Origin: Tulasnella sp. 424
Taxonomy: Eukaryota; Basidiomycota; Agaricomycetes; Cantharellales; Tulasnellaceae
Reading direction: 5' to 3'
NCBI GenBank assembly: GCA_019633425.1
Contig: WSUB01000011.1
Location: 234,070-298,069, forward strand
Length of the DNA stretch: 64,000 nucleotides
The notes under the pieces are model-generated. The model did no database searches. It was not told the DNA's origin and saw only the letters and a program-made list of their open reading frames with translations. How positions within the stretch are numbered: the stretch's first letter is position 1; each line of letters opens with the position of its first letter. This document shows, piece by piece, positions 21,674 to 33,481 of this stretch. Both the position numbers and the translations under genes were made by a program.

Positions 21674-23337
21674 ATGTCCCTCTCAAACAAACTCTCCATC
21701 ACCGATGTCGACCTCGCGGGCAAGCGCGTCCTCATCCGCGTCGACTTCAACGTCCCCATGAAGGACGGCAAGGTCACCAACACCCAGGTTCGTATAATGC
21801 AAAACGGCTTTATCTTTGCGAACGTTCTGACGTCGAGTACTGCGTATAGAGAATCGATGCCGCTTTGCCAACGATCCAGTACGCCATCGACAAAAGTAAG
21901 TCACCTCGGACATGTGAACCCCTGAGCAGCCTGTGACTGAGTTGGCCACAGAGGCCAAGGTCGTCGTTCTCATGTCCCACCTCGGACGTCCGGATGGCAA
22001 GGTCGTGGAAAAGTATTCTCTCAAGCCCGTAGCCGAGCAAGTCACCAAGCAGCTCGGCCGCGAGGTCAAGTTCGTCCCCGAGTCCGTTGGGCCTGACGTC
22101 GAAAAGGCCGTCAATGAGGCTCCCGAGGGTACCGTCATCCTCCTTGAGAACCTTCGTTTCCACATCGAAGAAGAAGGTTCCGCCAAGGACGCGGAGGGCA
22201 ACAAGGTCAAGGCTGACAAGGCCAAGGTCGAGGAGTTCCGCAAGGGCTTGACCGCACTCGGCGACGTCTACATCAACGACGCCTTCGGTACCGCTCATCG
22301 TGCTCACTCTAGTATGGTCGGTGTCAAGCTTCCTCAGCGCGCCGCTGGTTTCCTCATGAAGAAGGAGCTCGAGTACTTCGCCAAGGCTCTCGAATCGCCC
22401 GAACGTCCCTTCCTCGCTATCCTTGGTGGTGCCAAGGTCTCCGACAAGATCCAGCTCATTGAGAACATGCTTGACAAGGTGAAATACTCAGGCGCTGGCT
22501 AGTTGCTGTCACTGACAGTTGTTCCTCCAGGTCAATTCCCTTATCATCGGTGGTGGCATGGCCTTCACCTTCAAGAAGACCTTGGAGGGCGTCGCCGTGA
22601 GTTCACGACCCCTCTTTTCTTTAGGCGGAGCGCTAACAATTAGTCTACATAGATCGGAAACTCGCTATTTGACAAGGACGGCTCCGAGAAGGTTGCTGGT
22701 TTGGTGGAGAAGGCCAAGAGCAAGGGCATCAAGGTTGTCCTCCCCGTCGACTACATCACCGGCGACAAGTTCGACAAGGACGCTAAAGTAGGCACACCCT
22801 GATCCCTCTGAATTTCAGGTCCAAGCTTACGATCACTCCATTATAGACTGGAACCGCAACTGACAAGGAGGGTATTCCCGATGGCTGGTTGGGTCTTGAC
22901 GTTGGTGAGGAGTCTCGCAAACTTTTCCGCGCAACCGTCTTGGAAGCCAAGACCATCCTCTGGAACGGGTACGTTCACATAATCGTCCATCTCGTAACAT
23001 AGCCAACTCACCTCCACTCGGTACAACTAGACCTCCTGGTGTGTTTGAATTGGCTCCTTTCGCGAACGGCTCCAAAGCTCTTCTCGATGACTGCATCGAT
23101 GCCGCGGCCAAGGGCGCAACTGTCATCGTTGGTGGTGGCGACACGGCTACTCTCGTTGCCAACTACAAGGCTGAGGACAAATTAAGCCATGTCTCGACCG
23201 GTGGAGGTGCCAGCTTGGAACTTCTCGAGGGCAAGGTAAGGCGCAATTTACTCGTCAAGCTGAAAATCCATTGATAACAATCTTTCATCACCCTACAGAA
23301 CTTGCCAGGTGTCGCAGAACTCTCAGAGAAGCAGTAA
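21674..23337 (+). CDS. PGK1: Phosphoglycerate kinase
   Basis: This cytosolic glycolytic enzyme transfers phosphate from 1,3-bisphosphoglycerate to ADP. It starts [20 protein letters not shown]. Key segments run in order: [14 protein letters not shown] (substrate loop), [44 protein letters not shown] and [19 protein letters not shown]. Next come [36 protein letters not shown], then [15 protein letters not shown] and [16 protein letters not shown] in the nucleotide domain. Length is about 417 residues, normal for the family. At least six short introns. Codon use is strongly C-ending (for example AAG, GTC, CTC), matching high expression. Confidence 0.98.
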
Positions 23338-23610
23338 ACGTAGCAAAAGTCCCCCAGCAATCTACTAGACAGTGTAATTCTCTCGTTTCGTTATAAATAA
23401 CATGAAGGGTCAAAAAATATATTGTAGTAGCGCCCTGGCGACCAACGAAAAAAAAATCCACGATTCCGATTATTGAAGAAAAGGACAGGAGGTTAAGCGC
23501 ACATAGCGATTACTCCTTGCCGCGTAAGTTATATATCCAGTGATGGGTATTATGTAAGGATCCGTTGCGTTTTGTAGCCGTTCGCCGGGCGCACCAATCA
23601 TCCCCCTTAA
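23338..23610. other. Intergenic between convergent PGK1 and Chs4-like genes
   Basis: A/T-rich 3' flanks with TTATAAATAA and AAAAAAAATCC words suitable for polyadenylation signals. No gene was found. Confidence 0.4.
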
Positions 23611-26074
23611 TTACATGATGACACAGTTTTCGTCGCCAGCCTGCTGTCGAGTTGGTCTTGCTGCCGCGACTCTCCTATTACCCAGACGCTTGAGTTCCGT
23701 CAAACGAGCCATAGCTCGCTTATTCCCTTGCGCTGAACGGCGACGGACAAAAGTTAGCCAAAGCAAATTGCCACCAAAGCCGCGTGGATCTCATACCTGC
23801 AGCTCGCATGTACCACCTCTTCGCCAACTCCATATCCTGCTGAACACCAATCCCAGTCTCTGCATAGTATCCCACAGCGTACTCTGCTCTTGGCCAGGCT
23901 TTGTTGGCGGCTTTACGTGCCCACAAGTATGCCTCCGAATCGCTCTGCTTCAAGATCCCCTCGGCTCCGGTCAAATACCACCCGCTCAAGCTGAGCTCCG
24001 CTTCTGGGTCTCCCTTCTCTGCGGCCTTGGAATACCACGCGATACTCTTTCGGGGTTCGACAGGGCAGCCCAACAGGCCTTGCTCGTAGCATACTCCAAG
24101 TTTGAGTTGACTGGGAACGTGACCTAGTTGACCTGCTCTGGTATACAGCTCGATCGCGTATGGAATATCATGGATGACCATTCCCTCGTTGTCCGGTCGT
24201 TCGTGGAGCGTGGCCAAGGTGTACAGCGCGTGCGGGTTCTCATCGTCTGCTTGCTCTGCTGCTCGTTTCAACCACTGCACAGCTTCGCGAGCGTTCGGCT
24301 GCTGCTGCCCGGGCACCCCACGCAACAAGATCGTCCCGAGTTTGTACATGGCCGCCGTATCGCCTAGCGAAGCTGCCTTTCGGTAGAATGTAAACGCCCT
24401 GAGAGGATCCTTTTTCGTTCCGGCACCAATGTCGTTGCAGACCCCAACTCGGTAGCAGGCAGCTGGGTGATTCTGCTTGGCGGCTTGGAGGTACAAATGA
24501 TATGCACGTTCGTGGTCGACTTGGAGCCCCAACATTCCCGTTCCGTGGCAGTTCGCAAGGAAGAACTGCGCTTCCGCATAGGTTTCTCCTTGAGTCGCCA
24601 ATCGCCGAATGACCTTGAGAGATTCGGTAATCAACCCTTCTCGATATTTTCGCACCTGGCGATCATCCGGAGTATCCGAACCAATTCGTTTAGCCGCGTC
24701 TATGAGATACTTTGCATAGGCAAAGTGCGCTTCGGGGTCGGGGTCGGCCTTTATCCGCGTACGGTAGTCCTCGACGTACTCCTTAGTATATGGAGGATCT
24801 CGAACGTCGATCGCTTTGCTCTTCCGGGTGTTCAAGGTCGAGAGTGTCTCGGGTGCACGGTCGAATCCAGGGCGACGTTCTGGAGCTCGAATGGATGATG
24901 CGCTCGAGGGACCACGCGTGAGGTTCCCTCCAGCAGAGTAAGGCGAGAGTCCTGGTCCTGGTGGTCCCGGCGGTCCTGGCGGAGGAGGTCCTTGGCCGAA
25001 CCCAGATCCTGGTGGGCCTGGTGGAGGAGGTCCTTGGCCGAATCCTGGTCCCGGTGGTCCTGGCGGAGGAGGTCCTTGACCGAATCCTGGTCCACCTCCT
25101 GCGTACGGGGGAGCTGACGCTGAATGCGGAATTGGTGCTTGAGATGGACCCGGACCAGGGAACGGTCCTTGGCCTGGCGGAGGACCAAGACCGAGCACAT
25201 CTGTAGCGGCTGCATAGAGCGGGTTGAATTCTTGCTGATATTGCTGCGGTGGGGGTGGATGCCAACCAGGTCCGCCTGGGCCGGGATAACCTTGGGGAGG
25301 TGGGTAACCTGGATATCCACCAGGTGGCGGGGGGCGTTGCATATACCCATTTGGGGGAGGGCCCATAGGACCGCGTCTGCTATTTCCAGATCGAATACTC
25401 GAAGCGTCGGTATCGTGTCCGTGACTACTGCCATCGAAATGCGAACTTCTCCCGGAGTACACCGAGCCACCGTCGTAGAAAGCTCCCCCGTTCGGTCCCG
25501 GAGGTGGAGGGCCCCACTGTTGCTGATGAGGAGGGGGAGGCCCGTGTCGAGGATAGGGATGAGCGGGCAGTCCTTGGCCTCGTCGAGGGCCTTCCCCAGG
25601 TCGATAGGAGTTTGATGTGCCAGATCGCGGGATAGGATCTTGAATGCTCATAGCTCCAAAGTTGAGCTGCGCCATTGGATCTTGCGGTTGTCCGGAGAAT
25701 GGTGGGGGTCGAGCGTCGTAACCTTGGCTATCCATATGGGTTGGCAAGGCAGGTGTCGACCGATTCTGCAATCGCATCAGTGGCTGGCCTGACTCAAAAG
25801 TGTGGTGAACATACAGTCAATTTCACGATTAGCGCGCACTTTGTTCTTGGTAGAAGAATGACTACTTACCCCGCTGGGAACCGTCATCGTACGAACCACG
25901 TCGCACGTCTGACGCCGGATCGTCCCACTGCCTTGCACCATTGACATCACCCGCGCCTGGGGACCAAGTTCCCTCTGGAGTTTCTAGAGTTGGGACGTCT
26001 CCATTCTTGCGTGTATTGTCGTCCGAGATGGATCCTCTTGGTTGTGTATAGGCGAGGGCAGTGGGTGAACTCAT
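23611..26074 (-). CDS. Sel1-repeat protein, Chs4/Skt5-like chitin synthase regulator with CaaX end
   Basis: Exon 1 (MSSPTALAYTQPRGS) joins a long exon with a Pro/Gly/Gln-rich low-complexity region of about 300 residues. That region includes three copies of GxGFGQGPPPPGPPG near 24955-25090. A Sel1-like repeat solenoid follows: EAHFAYAKYLIDAAKRIG, AEAQFFLANCHGTGMLGL, HPAACYRVGVCNDIGAG, DTAAMYKLGTILLRG, HALYTLATLHE, VPSQLKLGVCYEQGLLG, DPEAELSLSGWYLTGAEG and PRAEYAVGYYAETGIGV. Splicing after RWYMRAA to a last exon (about 23611-23735) gives NKRAMARLTELKRLG and ends in CVIM. The Chs4/Skt5 family activates or localises chitin synthase III in yeast and carries a prenylated C-terminal CaaX box. The CVIM end therefore supports this assignment and predicts farnesylation and membrane association (inference). 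Confidence 0.85.
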
Positions 26075-26322
26075 GTAGGGAGGGGTTTTTGGGAAAGCTG
26101 AGAGTGGTCCAAGTTGGAATTGGCTGCTTTTGATGCGCGGTGTTTATTCGTCTGCCGATCAACGAGTCTCGAAAGTGGCAGCAGACGGCGACGACGATGG
26201 TTTCTCCAAAAGATAGTAGTTATAAGATACGTGATGCAGCGAGATACTGAGTGGGGGTTGTGTGGCAAAAATGTACGTATATGCAACCATCCGGGAAAGT
26301 GCCCTGAGGGCAAGGTCATCCT
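26075..26322. other. Promoter of the Chs4-like gene and 3' flank of the demethylase gene
   Basis: A short spacer between two genes on the minus strand. No ORF with family support and no recognised motif. Confidence 0.35.
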
Positions 26323-28864
26323 TCATTCCACCTGCATCACATCTCCGTCTTCAGCGCACCAAACCTCTTTCGTTCGCACAATCGTCTCCCGTTCGAGGAT
26401 AACCTTGCCCTTTTCACCCTCAACCCGCCGAACTTTGACAACAGAATCTGTTCGCGTCTCCAGCTCCCCGACCCTTGATGATCCAACGCTAACTCCAGCC
26501 TCCCAGTCCTCGGGCAGTGGTACGGCGCTCCGTTTCGAGACAAGTCCTTCAATCCTTTTCACCGATTCCCAAGGACGTGGAGTGTAGTTTCGGAATATCC
26601 CACCACCAGAGTCGGACAGCATCGTGTCCTGCGACCCAGCCCGTTCGTCGTTGGCAAGGCGTTTGCGCTTATGGCCAGCCACGCCATTGGCAGGCGTGGA
26701 GCGTTTGTTGCGAGCGCCACCGTTCGCTATCCCGTGACCATTTGCCTGTTTCGTCGGCTTCTCGTCGCCAGATTCCCCGTCGAGCAGGAGACGGAGTCTC
26801 CATCGAAGCTCTCGGGCAAGTGCGGGCGCATCCGGTACTTTATCGGCAGGGACCATGTCTCGTGCTTCCTTCTTCGTTGAGTCATTTGCAGGGGTTTCGA
26901 TTAACCTGGCCTCGGAAACCAGGAAATCTGACAGAGAGCGCAATTCGGGGAGGATACGAGGGCAGATCTCCTCCTTGTTTCTGAGAACGCGGGTGTAAGC
27001 TTCACCGACATACCAGCACATCCTGTCTAAAATGTCAGTATCCTTCATTAACGATTCAGGGACATGTATACCTTTGAAACATCGGAAACCGGAATTTCTT
27101 GGGTACTCTGGTCTTGATTTCAATGTCCCTAATTTTGAGCTCTGCGCATACAAGCTCGAGGTCAGCATCGATGTACTCGATACGGCTTCGTCTTGCAACG
27201 CACGAGTCGAGATGTTATACGAGTGGAGAAAGTTTCCGCCGATGACCAGGGAGTCTATTGGGGTGTACTATAGGGAGTTCACCCTTCAGCACGACAGCTT
27301 GCAACTGAGCTAGCCAACACACAACATACCACCGCGTGAATCCAACCCGTCGGAATGAACCTAAAGTTCGCCATGAGCGTTCAATCACTTGCGCGACAGA
27401 GCCCAAACTCGCTTACATCGTGTTCCCTTGTTGGAGTTCGACCTTCACGACTTCGTCTACCAAGTCTCCAAGCCAGGTCGATGATTGCAATTCACTTCCA
27501 CACCATTTCTCGTAGGCATTCAGATTGGCCTTGGTCGGTCGGATGAAATAAAACACTTTGGAACCCTTGAGGACATGGTAGAACACAGAACTACCGGCGA
27601 AATCAACGTGCATGTCCTAGAGGTTGGTCCAGATGAATAACGGCAGCCGACTTCAAGCAAGAGTCCTCCTCACCGTCCAGCTCTTTGCGACGCTCATCAA
27701 GCAGTACAGTTGAACCTTTGGGAATTGTCCCTTGCCTCTTCGGTTCAAAGGCCAGAATCGCTGGAACCAGTCGATATCCTGGACTAACTTTGGGGGAGCT
27801 ATCATCTCGGCCATGGGCGTTCCGGTGACTTCAAGGGATATGACATTCCGTATCTTGTCCCGTTCCTCCTCAGGCTTGTGATAATACTCTGCCCATCGGG
27901 CAAGGTTCCATCCAGGAGAGTTCGACTGGGTAGCCACGTCTAATGCCAGATGACAATTCAGTACTGGCATCAAAGGGCGTACGGTCAATGCTCACCAATC
28001 ACTTCGACGGGAGTCTCTTCTCCAACCACTCGAGCGACATCCCTGACATCGAAAGGAACGGTTGCACCGCCCACTCCATCTTCTGAAGGCCAGCAAGGCA
28101 TCCGCATCCCCAGACCTCGAGCATCCTCGATGACGACCGGTTCACGAAAGGCCGTTTCATCCTCGTTCATCCATTGAACGTTGATTTCTTCGCCTTTCAT
28201 CCTTCTGAAGCGGTCAGAAGCGATGGGTTTATTCTCTATTATCTTCATCCACTTGTCTGGGTTCGATGATGAAGAAGATCCCTCGCCCTCGAGGGTGGCG
28301 TAGTTTAACTGAGTTCGTTTTCGGGAGGACTTCCTGGAAAAGCGGACCAGCGTCAGGGAATCGGTGACCGAAGGGCACTTATTCAGTGGAAGGACTGCTC
28401 ACCTAGCGGGAGGCTTGAATGTGATGGCTAGTGATGCATTCGACTGCAAGCAGCTCGCGCAATACCTGCACCGCGAACGGGTAAACAATGGCCCTGCAAG
28501 CTCAGAAACGATTTCGCAGCGCAGAGGGCAAATCTTCAACTCACCATTTATCAATAGTACTCAATGGTTGACCTCCGGACACGCAGTCCCAGTGATACCA
28601 TGTCCGACACGCTTCACACTCTACCCAGTGAGTAGTCTTCAGGTTGCGCTTCACAGGGCGGCCATCCTTGGCGCAGGAGGGACAGAGCTCGTCTTTCGAC
28701 GTTGTTCCTGTGGGCGTTGGGTTCGTCACGACAGCGAGTGTTGTGGAGACTTCGGGGAGGATCGCCATGGTTGGAGCATCTGCTGCCGCCGTCGTCGTGG
28801 AAGTTGCTGCTGGACTGTCGGACGATGTTAGGCCGCTCATTGAAGCTGTTGTGGATTCTGCCAT
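26323..28864 (-). CDS. JHD1: PHD finger plus JmjC histone demethylase, KDM2/Jhd1-like
   Basis: This is an Fe(II)/2-oxoglutarate dioxygenase of the KDM2/JHDM1 type; relatives remove mono- and dimethyl marks from histone H3 lysine 36. The N-terminal PHD finger has the full C4HC3 set in [24 protein letters not shown] and WYCRGC. A linker follows ([16 protein letters not shown]), then the KDM2-type N-extension ([26 protein letters not shown]). The JmjC core has WSYC-like strands, [20 protein letters not shown] with the iron-binding HxD pair, and [10 protein letters not shown] with the second iron-ligand His. It then has [16 protein letters not shown], where an intron splits HAV from YTP. The C-terminal third is a helical, K/R-rich region with [10 protein letters not shown] and GHKRKRLAN as likely nuclear signals. 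It is divergent from RPL26. Confidence 0.93.
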
Positions 28865-29286
28865 GGGGGCGTCTATTGCACGTAACGTAGAATCTGGGAG
28901 AGCTGGTTCTGTCGTTTCTGGAGGGGTGCTGTGCTTTGAATGAAATGTCGATTAACAAGCCGCCGATCGGTGATCTGGGTTGCCGTGGCACAAATTGGCT
29001 AACTGACGTCGGAATGCGGTATAATAACGAACGTCAGGCCGCTTGAGGTTATATTAATACAGTGAATATATGCTACTTGGTCTTGGAGGCCGAAGATGAT
29101 ATACCTTGTCTGACAAGGCGGATTGAAGTGAGGGTGGCAGACCAAGTCCAAACGGAGTCGAATCTCCGCGCTTACCAAGCTTGAGCCAGATCAGACGCCG
29201 TCTCGCGGGAAATTGCAATGCCGACCCTATCAACGAATTTCTGAACTCCTCACCCAGTCTCCGCCGTTGACGACGCCAAACTCAAA
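28865..29286. promoter_or_regulatory. Divergent promoter region between JHD1-like and RPL26 genes
   Basis: There are 422 bases. TGACGTCGG (29004-29012) contains the CRE/ATF-type word TGACGTC; it is unproven here. The 20 bases before the RPL26 ATG are C/A-rich. No ORF is supported. Confidence 0.35.
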
Positions 29287-29891
29287 ATGAAGTATAACAA
29301 AGGTGTGTTACACATGTACAGGCTGGAAGAAGAACAAGTGTTTTAATGGTCTTACTTCTCAGACGTTTCCTCCTCCCGCCGCAAGAACCGAAGGACCCAC
29401 CTTACCGCTTCGTCCCATGAGCGACGACTGATCATGACGGCGCCATTGTCAAAGGACTTGAAGGGAAAGCATGATGTGCGTCTATCACCGTTCAACATTG
29501 CTATTGTTCTATGAAGTGCTGACACGCTTGACCCCGCAGTGCATGACCCTTCCTATTCGAAAAGACGACGAGGTGCAGATTATCCGCGGCGCACACAAGG
29601 GAGCTGAGGGCAAGGTCGTCGCTGTTCACCGGAAGAAGTGGGTGGTCCATATCGACCGAGTAACGAGGGACAAGGTCAATGGCGCTACCGTCCACATCGG
29701 CGTGCACCCAAGCAACGTCACCATCACCAGTATCAAGATGGACAAGGACCGGAGGGCGATGATCGAGCGCCGGGCGAAGGGATGGAGAAAATTGAAGGCA
29801 GACCGGGAAGCTGCAAAGTCATCTTCAGTACGTCCTGTGCTTTTGGTAGTGCGTAGAGCTGCGTCGACTGACTTTACTGTCTCGACAGTGA
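29287..29891 (+). CDS. RPL26: 60S ribosomal protein L26 (uL24)
   Basis: This large-subunit ribosomal protein binds 25S rRNA near the exit tunnel. Exon 1 is only MKYNK plus one base. After an intron comes [20 protein letters not shown] and [18 protein letters not shown] third exon holds the KOW domain ([39 protein letters not shown]) followed by [16 protein letters not shown] and [20 protein letters not shown]. The final intron (29828-29888) brings the stop codon TGA directly after TCA, so the protein ends in SSS. The tiny first exon after the ATG is typical of fungal ribosomal protein genes. Confidence 0.95.
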
Positions 29892-30770
29892 TTTCGCATT
29901 CCGTTTTGATTTTGTTCATTTGTACTCTCAGCACCTATTCGGTCAATCCAGTCGCTTGGAACCTGTCCATGTATCTATGCTCCATCAGTACGGCTCAACA
30001 TGCTCCGTCGAATTCCTCTATTACTGCTATGAACCTTTGAGCCTTTTTAAGCCGTCGGATCCAAAGTTGTTCCCCATTGCTACAGCCATGATGAGAAGTT
30101 CTTCGAAGCGGCATTATGCATACCAGCCGCAATGTGAAAGCTTTAAATACGGGACATAGTGAATCTCGACATGATATTACTTACCGGGCTGAGCGGAATG
30201 CGAGCTAACTCCTGCTCGTGACACGGTCGTGACCAGCGTTTAAATAAAAGCAGTACTCGCAGTGTCCAGTACCCGAGCTCTGGAGACGCGCATGGGTTTC
30301 CTCGCGATGAGCTCTGGGCAACGTTTTTATTGTTGGGCGAAAGCTGGGCCACGTAGCTTCTTACTGTAGGGGCGGCCCACCTCGGCGAGGGATTCTTGGA
30401 CTCGGTTGATCAAGGACCATCGTCATGCGTTTACAGAAGGGATGCGCACTGGAATCTAACAGCCTGGTATATCTAATTTTACTTTGTTACTTTGTTTCTT
30501 TCATCGATCTCTCTCAGGAACCATTGCGAGTTCATTCTATGAGGGTCTTGTTCTCGAATCTCACAAAATCCTTAAAATTCTCCAGCTATCTGTTTTAGAG
30601 TAACCTTCGCACGCTTTATAATATATATATCTGTCTGAATTGCACTTGGTACAGGGAGTTCCGGGGATGCAGGTCTTCCGAACTTCTCTTCGCCCTCAGA
30701 ATTTGCGATCTACAAACAATCTGCTGCACCTTCCACTCCTCGCTAATCAATCTGCACCAAATCCTACATT
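29892..30770. other. Intergenic, 0.9 kb, no gene recognised
   Basis: This lies between the convergent RPL26 and Iks1-like genes. It contains an A/T-rich stretch with ATATATATAT near 30620-30631 and T-rich tracts near 30485-30500. I see no RNA gene, repeat or supported ORF. Confidence 0.4.
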
Positions 30771-33277
30771 TCAAAGAGTTTGTGTTGTATCGTTGTCATC
30801 CGCAATTGCCAAGAATCCCCCAGGCATCATCCTCGTAGGCGGCGTAATTTCTCCGTCGCTCCCCTCGCTGTCCCTCTTCTCCTCTTTCCGACCTTCCCTG
30901 ATGCGCCACAGAGCGAGTATAAGAGCTTCTTCCTCTAGTGTCTCGTAAGGCGTGCCCTTTCCATCGGCGTTGATGCTCCTTGGGTTCATAAGTTGACACG
31001 GTGTCAGCAAAGGCATTTCCTAGTGGTAAACTGATAGGCAGACATAAAAGACCGTACCATTCATCTCGGCGAAGTGCCAAGGCATTCATAATGACTGAAC
31101 AGAGTTCTTCGGCCTGAGAAGATGGCTTCGTCGCTGCGACGGGTGAAACTGGCGGGGAATCCCTTGACGTTGGTGTCGTTGGTGACGCCGGTTGTCGTCG
31201 GGTAGTGATCTCTGGGCTACGTAGTACGACGGGCAGCGATGGCCCAGGTCTGGAATTCACTACAGGATCAAACTAAGTTGGCAGTCGTGAGAGAGAGCAC
31301 GCGATGATTTGCATTCCAGCCAACTCACCTTGCCAGATGTCATAGCTGCTAACACCTGGCTAGACGTGGGCCTCTTGTGAGGCTCTGTAGATAGAAGACT
31401 TTGCAGCAAGTAAAGAATAGGAGAAGGAAGACCCCGTCTCGCGAATGTGTTGATAGTGTCGTTGTCGGCCTTGAACCTAAAGCCAAGAAGGCATCAACAT
31501 CCACGGACAAAAGCGCGTGCATGATAAAGACCACGAACCCAGAGTATTCAGAAATTTCTCGCTCCAAACCAGCAATGTCATCATGCACGAAAGGTAGTCG
31601 GAAAAAGAGTAGTTTATGAAGAATCATTCCTAGTTCAGGACAGCAGTTAGCAGATACGGGTCGATGACGCAGCTCTGCACATACCCAAGGACCACATATC
31701 TGCTTTGGAGTCGACACTTCGTTTAGCATCCAAGGTCTCCGGCGCGGCATACTCCAAAGTTCCTGTATTTCCGGACCGGGGCCGACTCGCTAGCATGTCG
31801 CGGCTAGTGCCGAAATCGGATAGCATTGCTCGGGGTCTGCGGGTCACGCAAGGTCAAGCATCAGTAACTCTAAAACCAGGAAACGAAGGAGTTTACATCA
31901 GCTTTCCCTCATCAAATGTCAGTAAAATATTCCCGGGCTTGAGATCGAGATGTAGGATGCTTCGATCATGCTAAGACTTTGTTGGTTTCAGACTTCGGAC
32001 GTGGGCTGGAGGTTCGCTCACCAAGAAGGCCAGACCAGTAGCAATGTCCCCAAATAAACTTCGTAGCTCCTCTACACTCAATAGATGGACCGCCTTCATC
32101 TCTCGTTTTGTCACCGGGATCGGAGAGGAGCGTATTCCTCGTTGCTGCTGCTCTCGAAAGGCCCGGATACGAGCAGATTTAGATTCCTGGGTTGATTCTT
32201 CATTATGATTGGGGTCGTTAAACAGAGTAGAGCTCGTTGAACGACTGGCAATCCAGGTATCTAAACTGTTTGGGTGTCAGTGCGCGGATCCGGGATCAAA
32301 CTCGGCATTAGCTGCTCCGAACCTTCCTCCTTCGGCAAATTGCATCAAAATGCTGATGCGTCGATTCCAGTGAGTAATAGGCAAGAGTATTCCCTTAACG
32401 CAGCTCACAAGAGCGTTGGAACCAGGTCCCCAAACGCGGAGAATCGGCTGGATTCCAGCCAGGCGTGGTGATAAGTTACGATATTCGGATGTCGGAGCGT
32501 CTCTAAGAGGCGAACCTAGGCAGAAAGATAGTGCCATTAGGTACCCGCAATACTAGGCAATCGATCCCAGTCTTTGTGACCCACCTCCCTCAGAATGTTC
32601 ACGAGGTAATCATGGCTTTGGCCAACCGCAACCTTTTTGACAGCGTATTCGCCTAGAACGTTTCCATCCAGAACGTGCTCGCATAGGAGCACGGTGCCGT
32701 TTGCTCCCATTCCAAGTCGTCTTTTCTCGCGGAAGAAGGCGGTAAAGTATCCTTGCGCCATAGTGTTGTCCGTGAAAGGCTTCTCCGCATCCTCCTCCGC
32801 CTCGAGATAAACCGAGCTGGTTGCAGAGGGAGAATGAATGCCATAAGGTGCTGGGGTGGTCGGTCGTGATGACTCATTGGCCTGAGCCAAAAGCTGAAAG
32901 TAATTTTGCACTCTTGAATGCGGATCTGTATGATGGCCATACCGTTGAAAATCGGAGTGAGACCCAGGATTCGCCGGGCCAGTCGACGTGTCCTCATTCA
33001 GAGGCTTTCTGCAGTAGGGACAATGAGTAGGCTCCTCGTGGAGAAATGTTCCTCCATTCCTTGAAGGTCCGGAAACTGGCTGAAGAGCGCGACTAGAGTT
33101 GGTCGAGGTGACTGTCAACGCGTGAGATGACGGATTGTACAGAACTACTTGATTGGAGGCCTCTAAGATCGGTCGCCAGCCAGCATCTCGGTCGGCTTGA
33201 GACACCGGAATCAGGGAGAGTCGTGGTGAAGTAGGAGCGGTCTCATCGTCGACGTTCATCGGTTCTGGTGGCTCCAT
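30771..33277 (-). CDS. IKS1: Serine/threonine protein kinase, Iks1-like
   Basis: The start (MEPPEPMNVDDETAPTSPRL, ATG 33275-33277) leads to an N-terminal regulatory region. It has NQVVLYNPSSHALTV and a CPYC/C motif (HCPYCRKPL), both seen in Iks1-family kinases. The kinase domain has the glycine loop RLGMGANGTVLLC, VAIK-type YAVKKVAVG, RHPNIV-like segments, HLDLKPGNILL (catalytic loop with HLD in place of HRD), DFGTS, GTLEYAAPETL and SKADMWSLGMIL. After the C-lobe (RPTSSQVLAAMTSGK) a P/S/T-rich tail follows. Splicing from RRDEW to SINADGKGTPYETLEEE gives the end at 30771. Around ten exons. Yeast Iks1 is an orphan kinase with poorly known substrates, so no pathway is assigned. Confidence 0.85.
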
Positions 33278-33481
33278 GGTGGTTTGAGAGAAGACACCGG
33301 GTACGTGGGAGACGGCCAAAGTCACGCGAAGCCAATGAGTGGAGCTGAAACGTCGAAAGCAGAATGCAAAGCATTGATGCGCGAATGATGACATGTTACA
33401 TGACAAGAGATCCGATGAAAGAGGAAATATAGAGAAGTCTACCTTGGGTGAATGCCGCTTTGCCCAGCAAAGAACGACGCT

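Noticed and set aside
30143..30352. Minus ORF between RPL26 and the Iks1-like gene
   Set aside because: Short, no conserved motif, and no promoter or splice pattern to support it.
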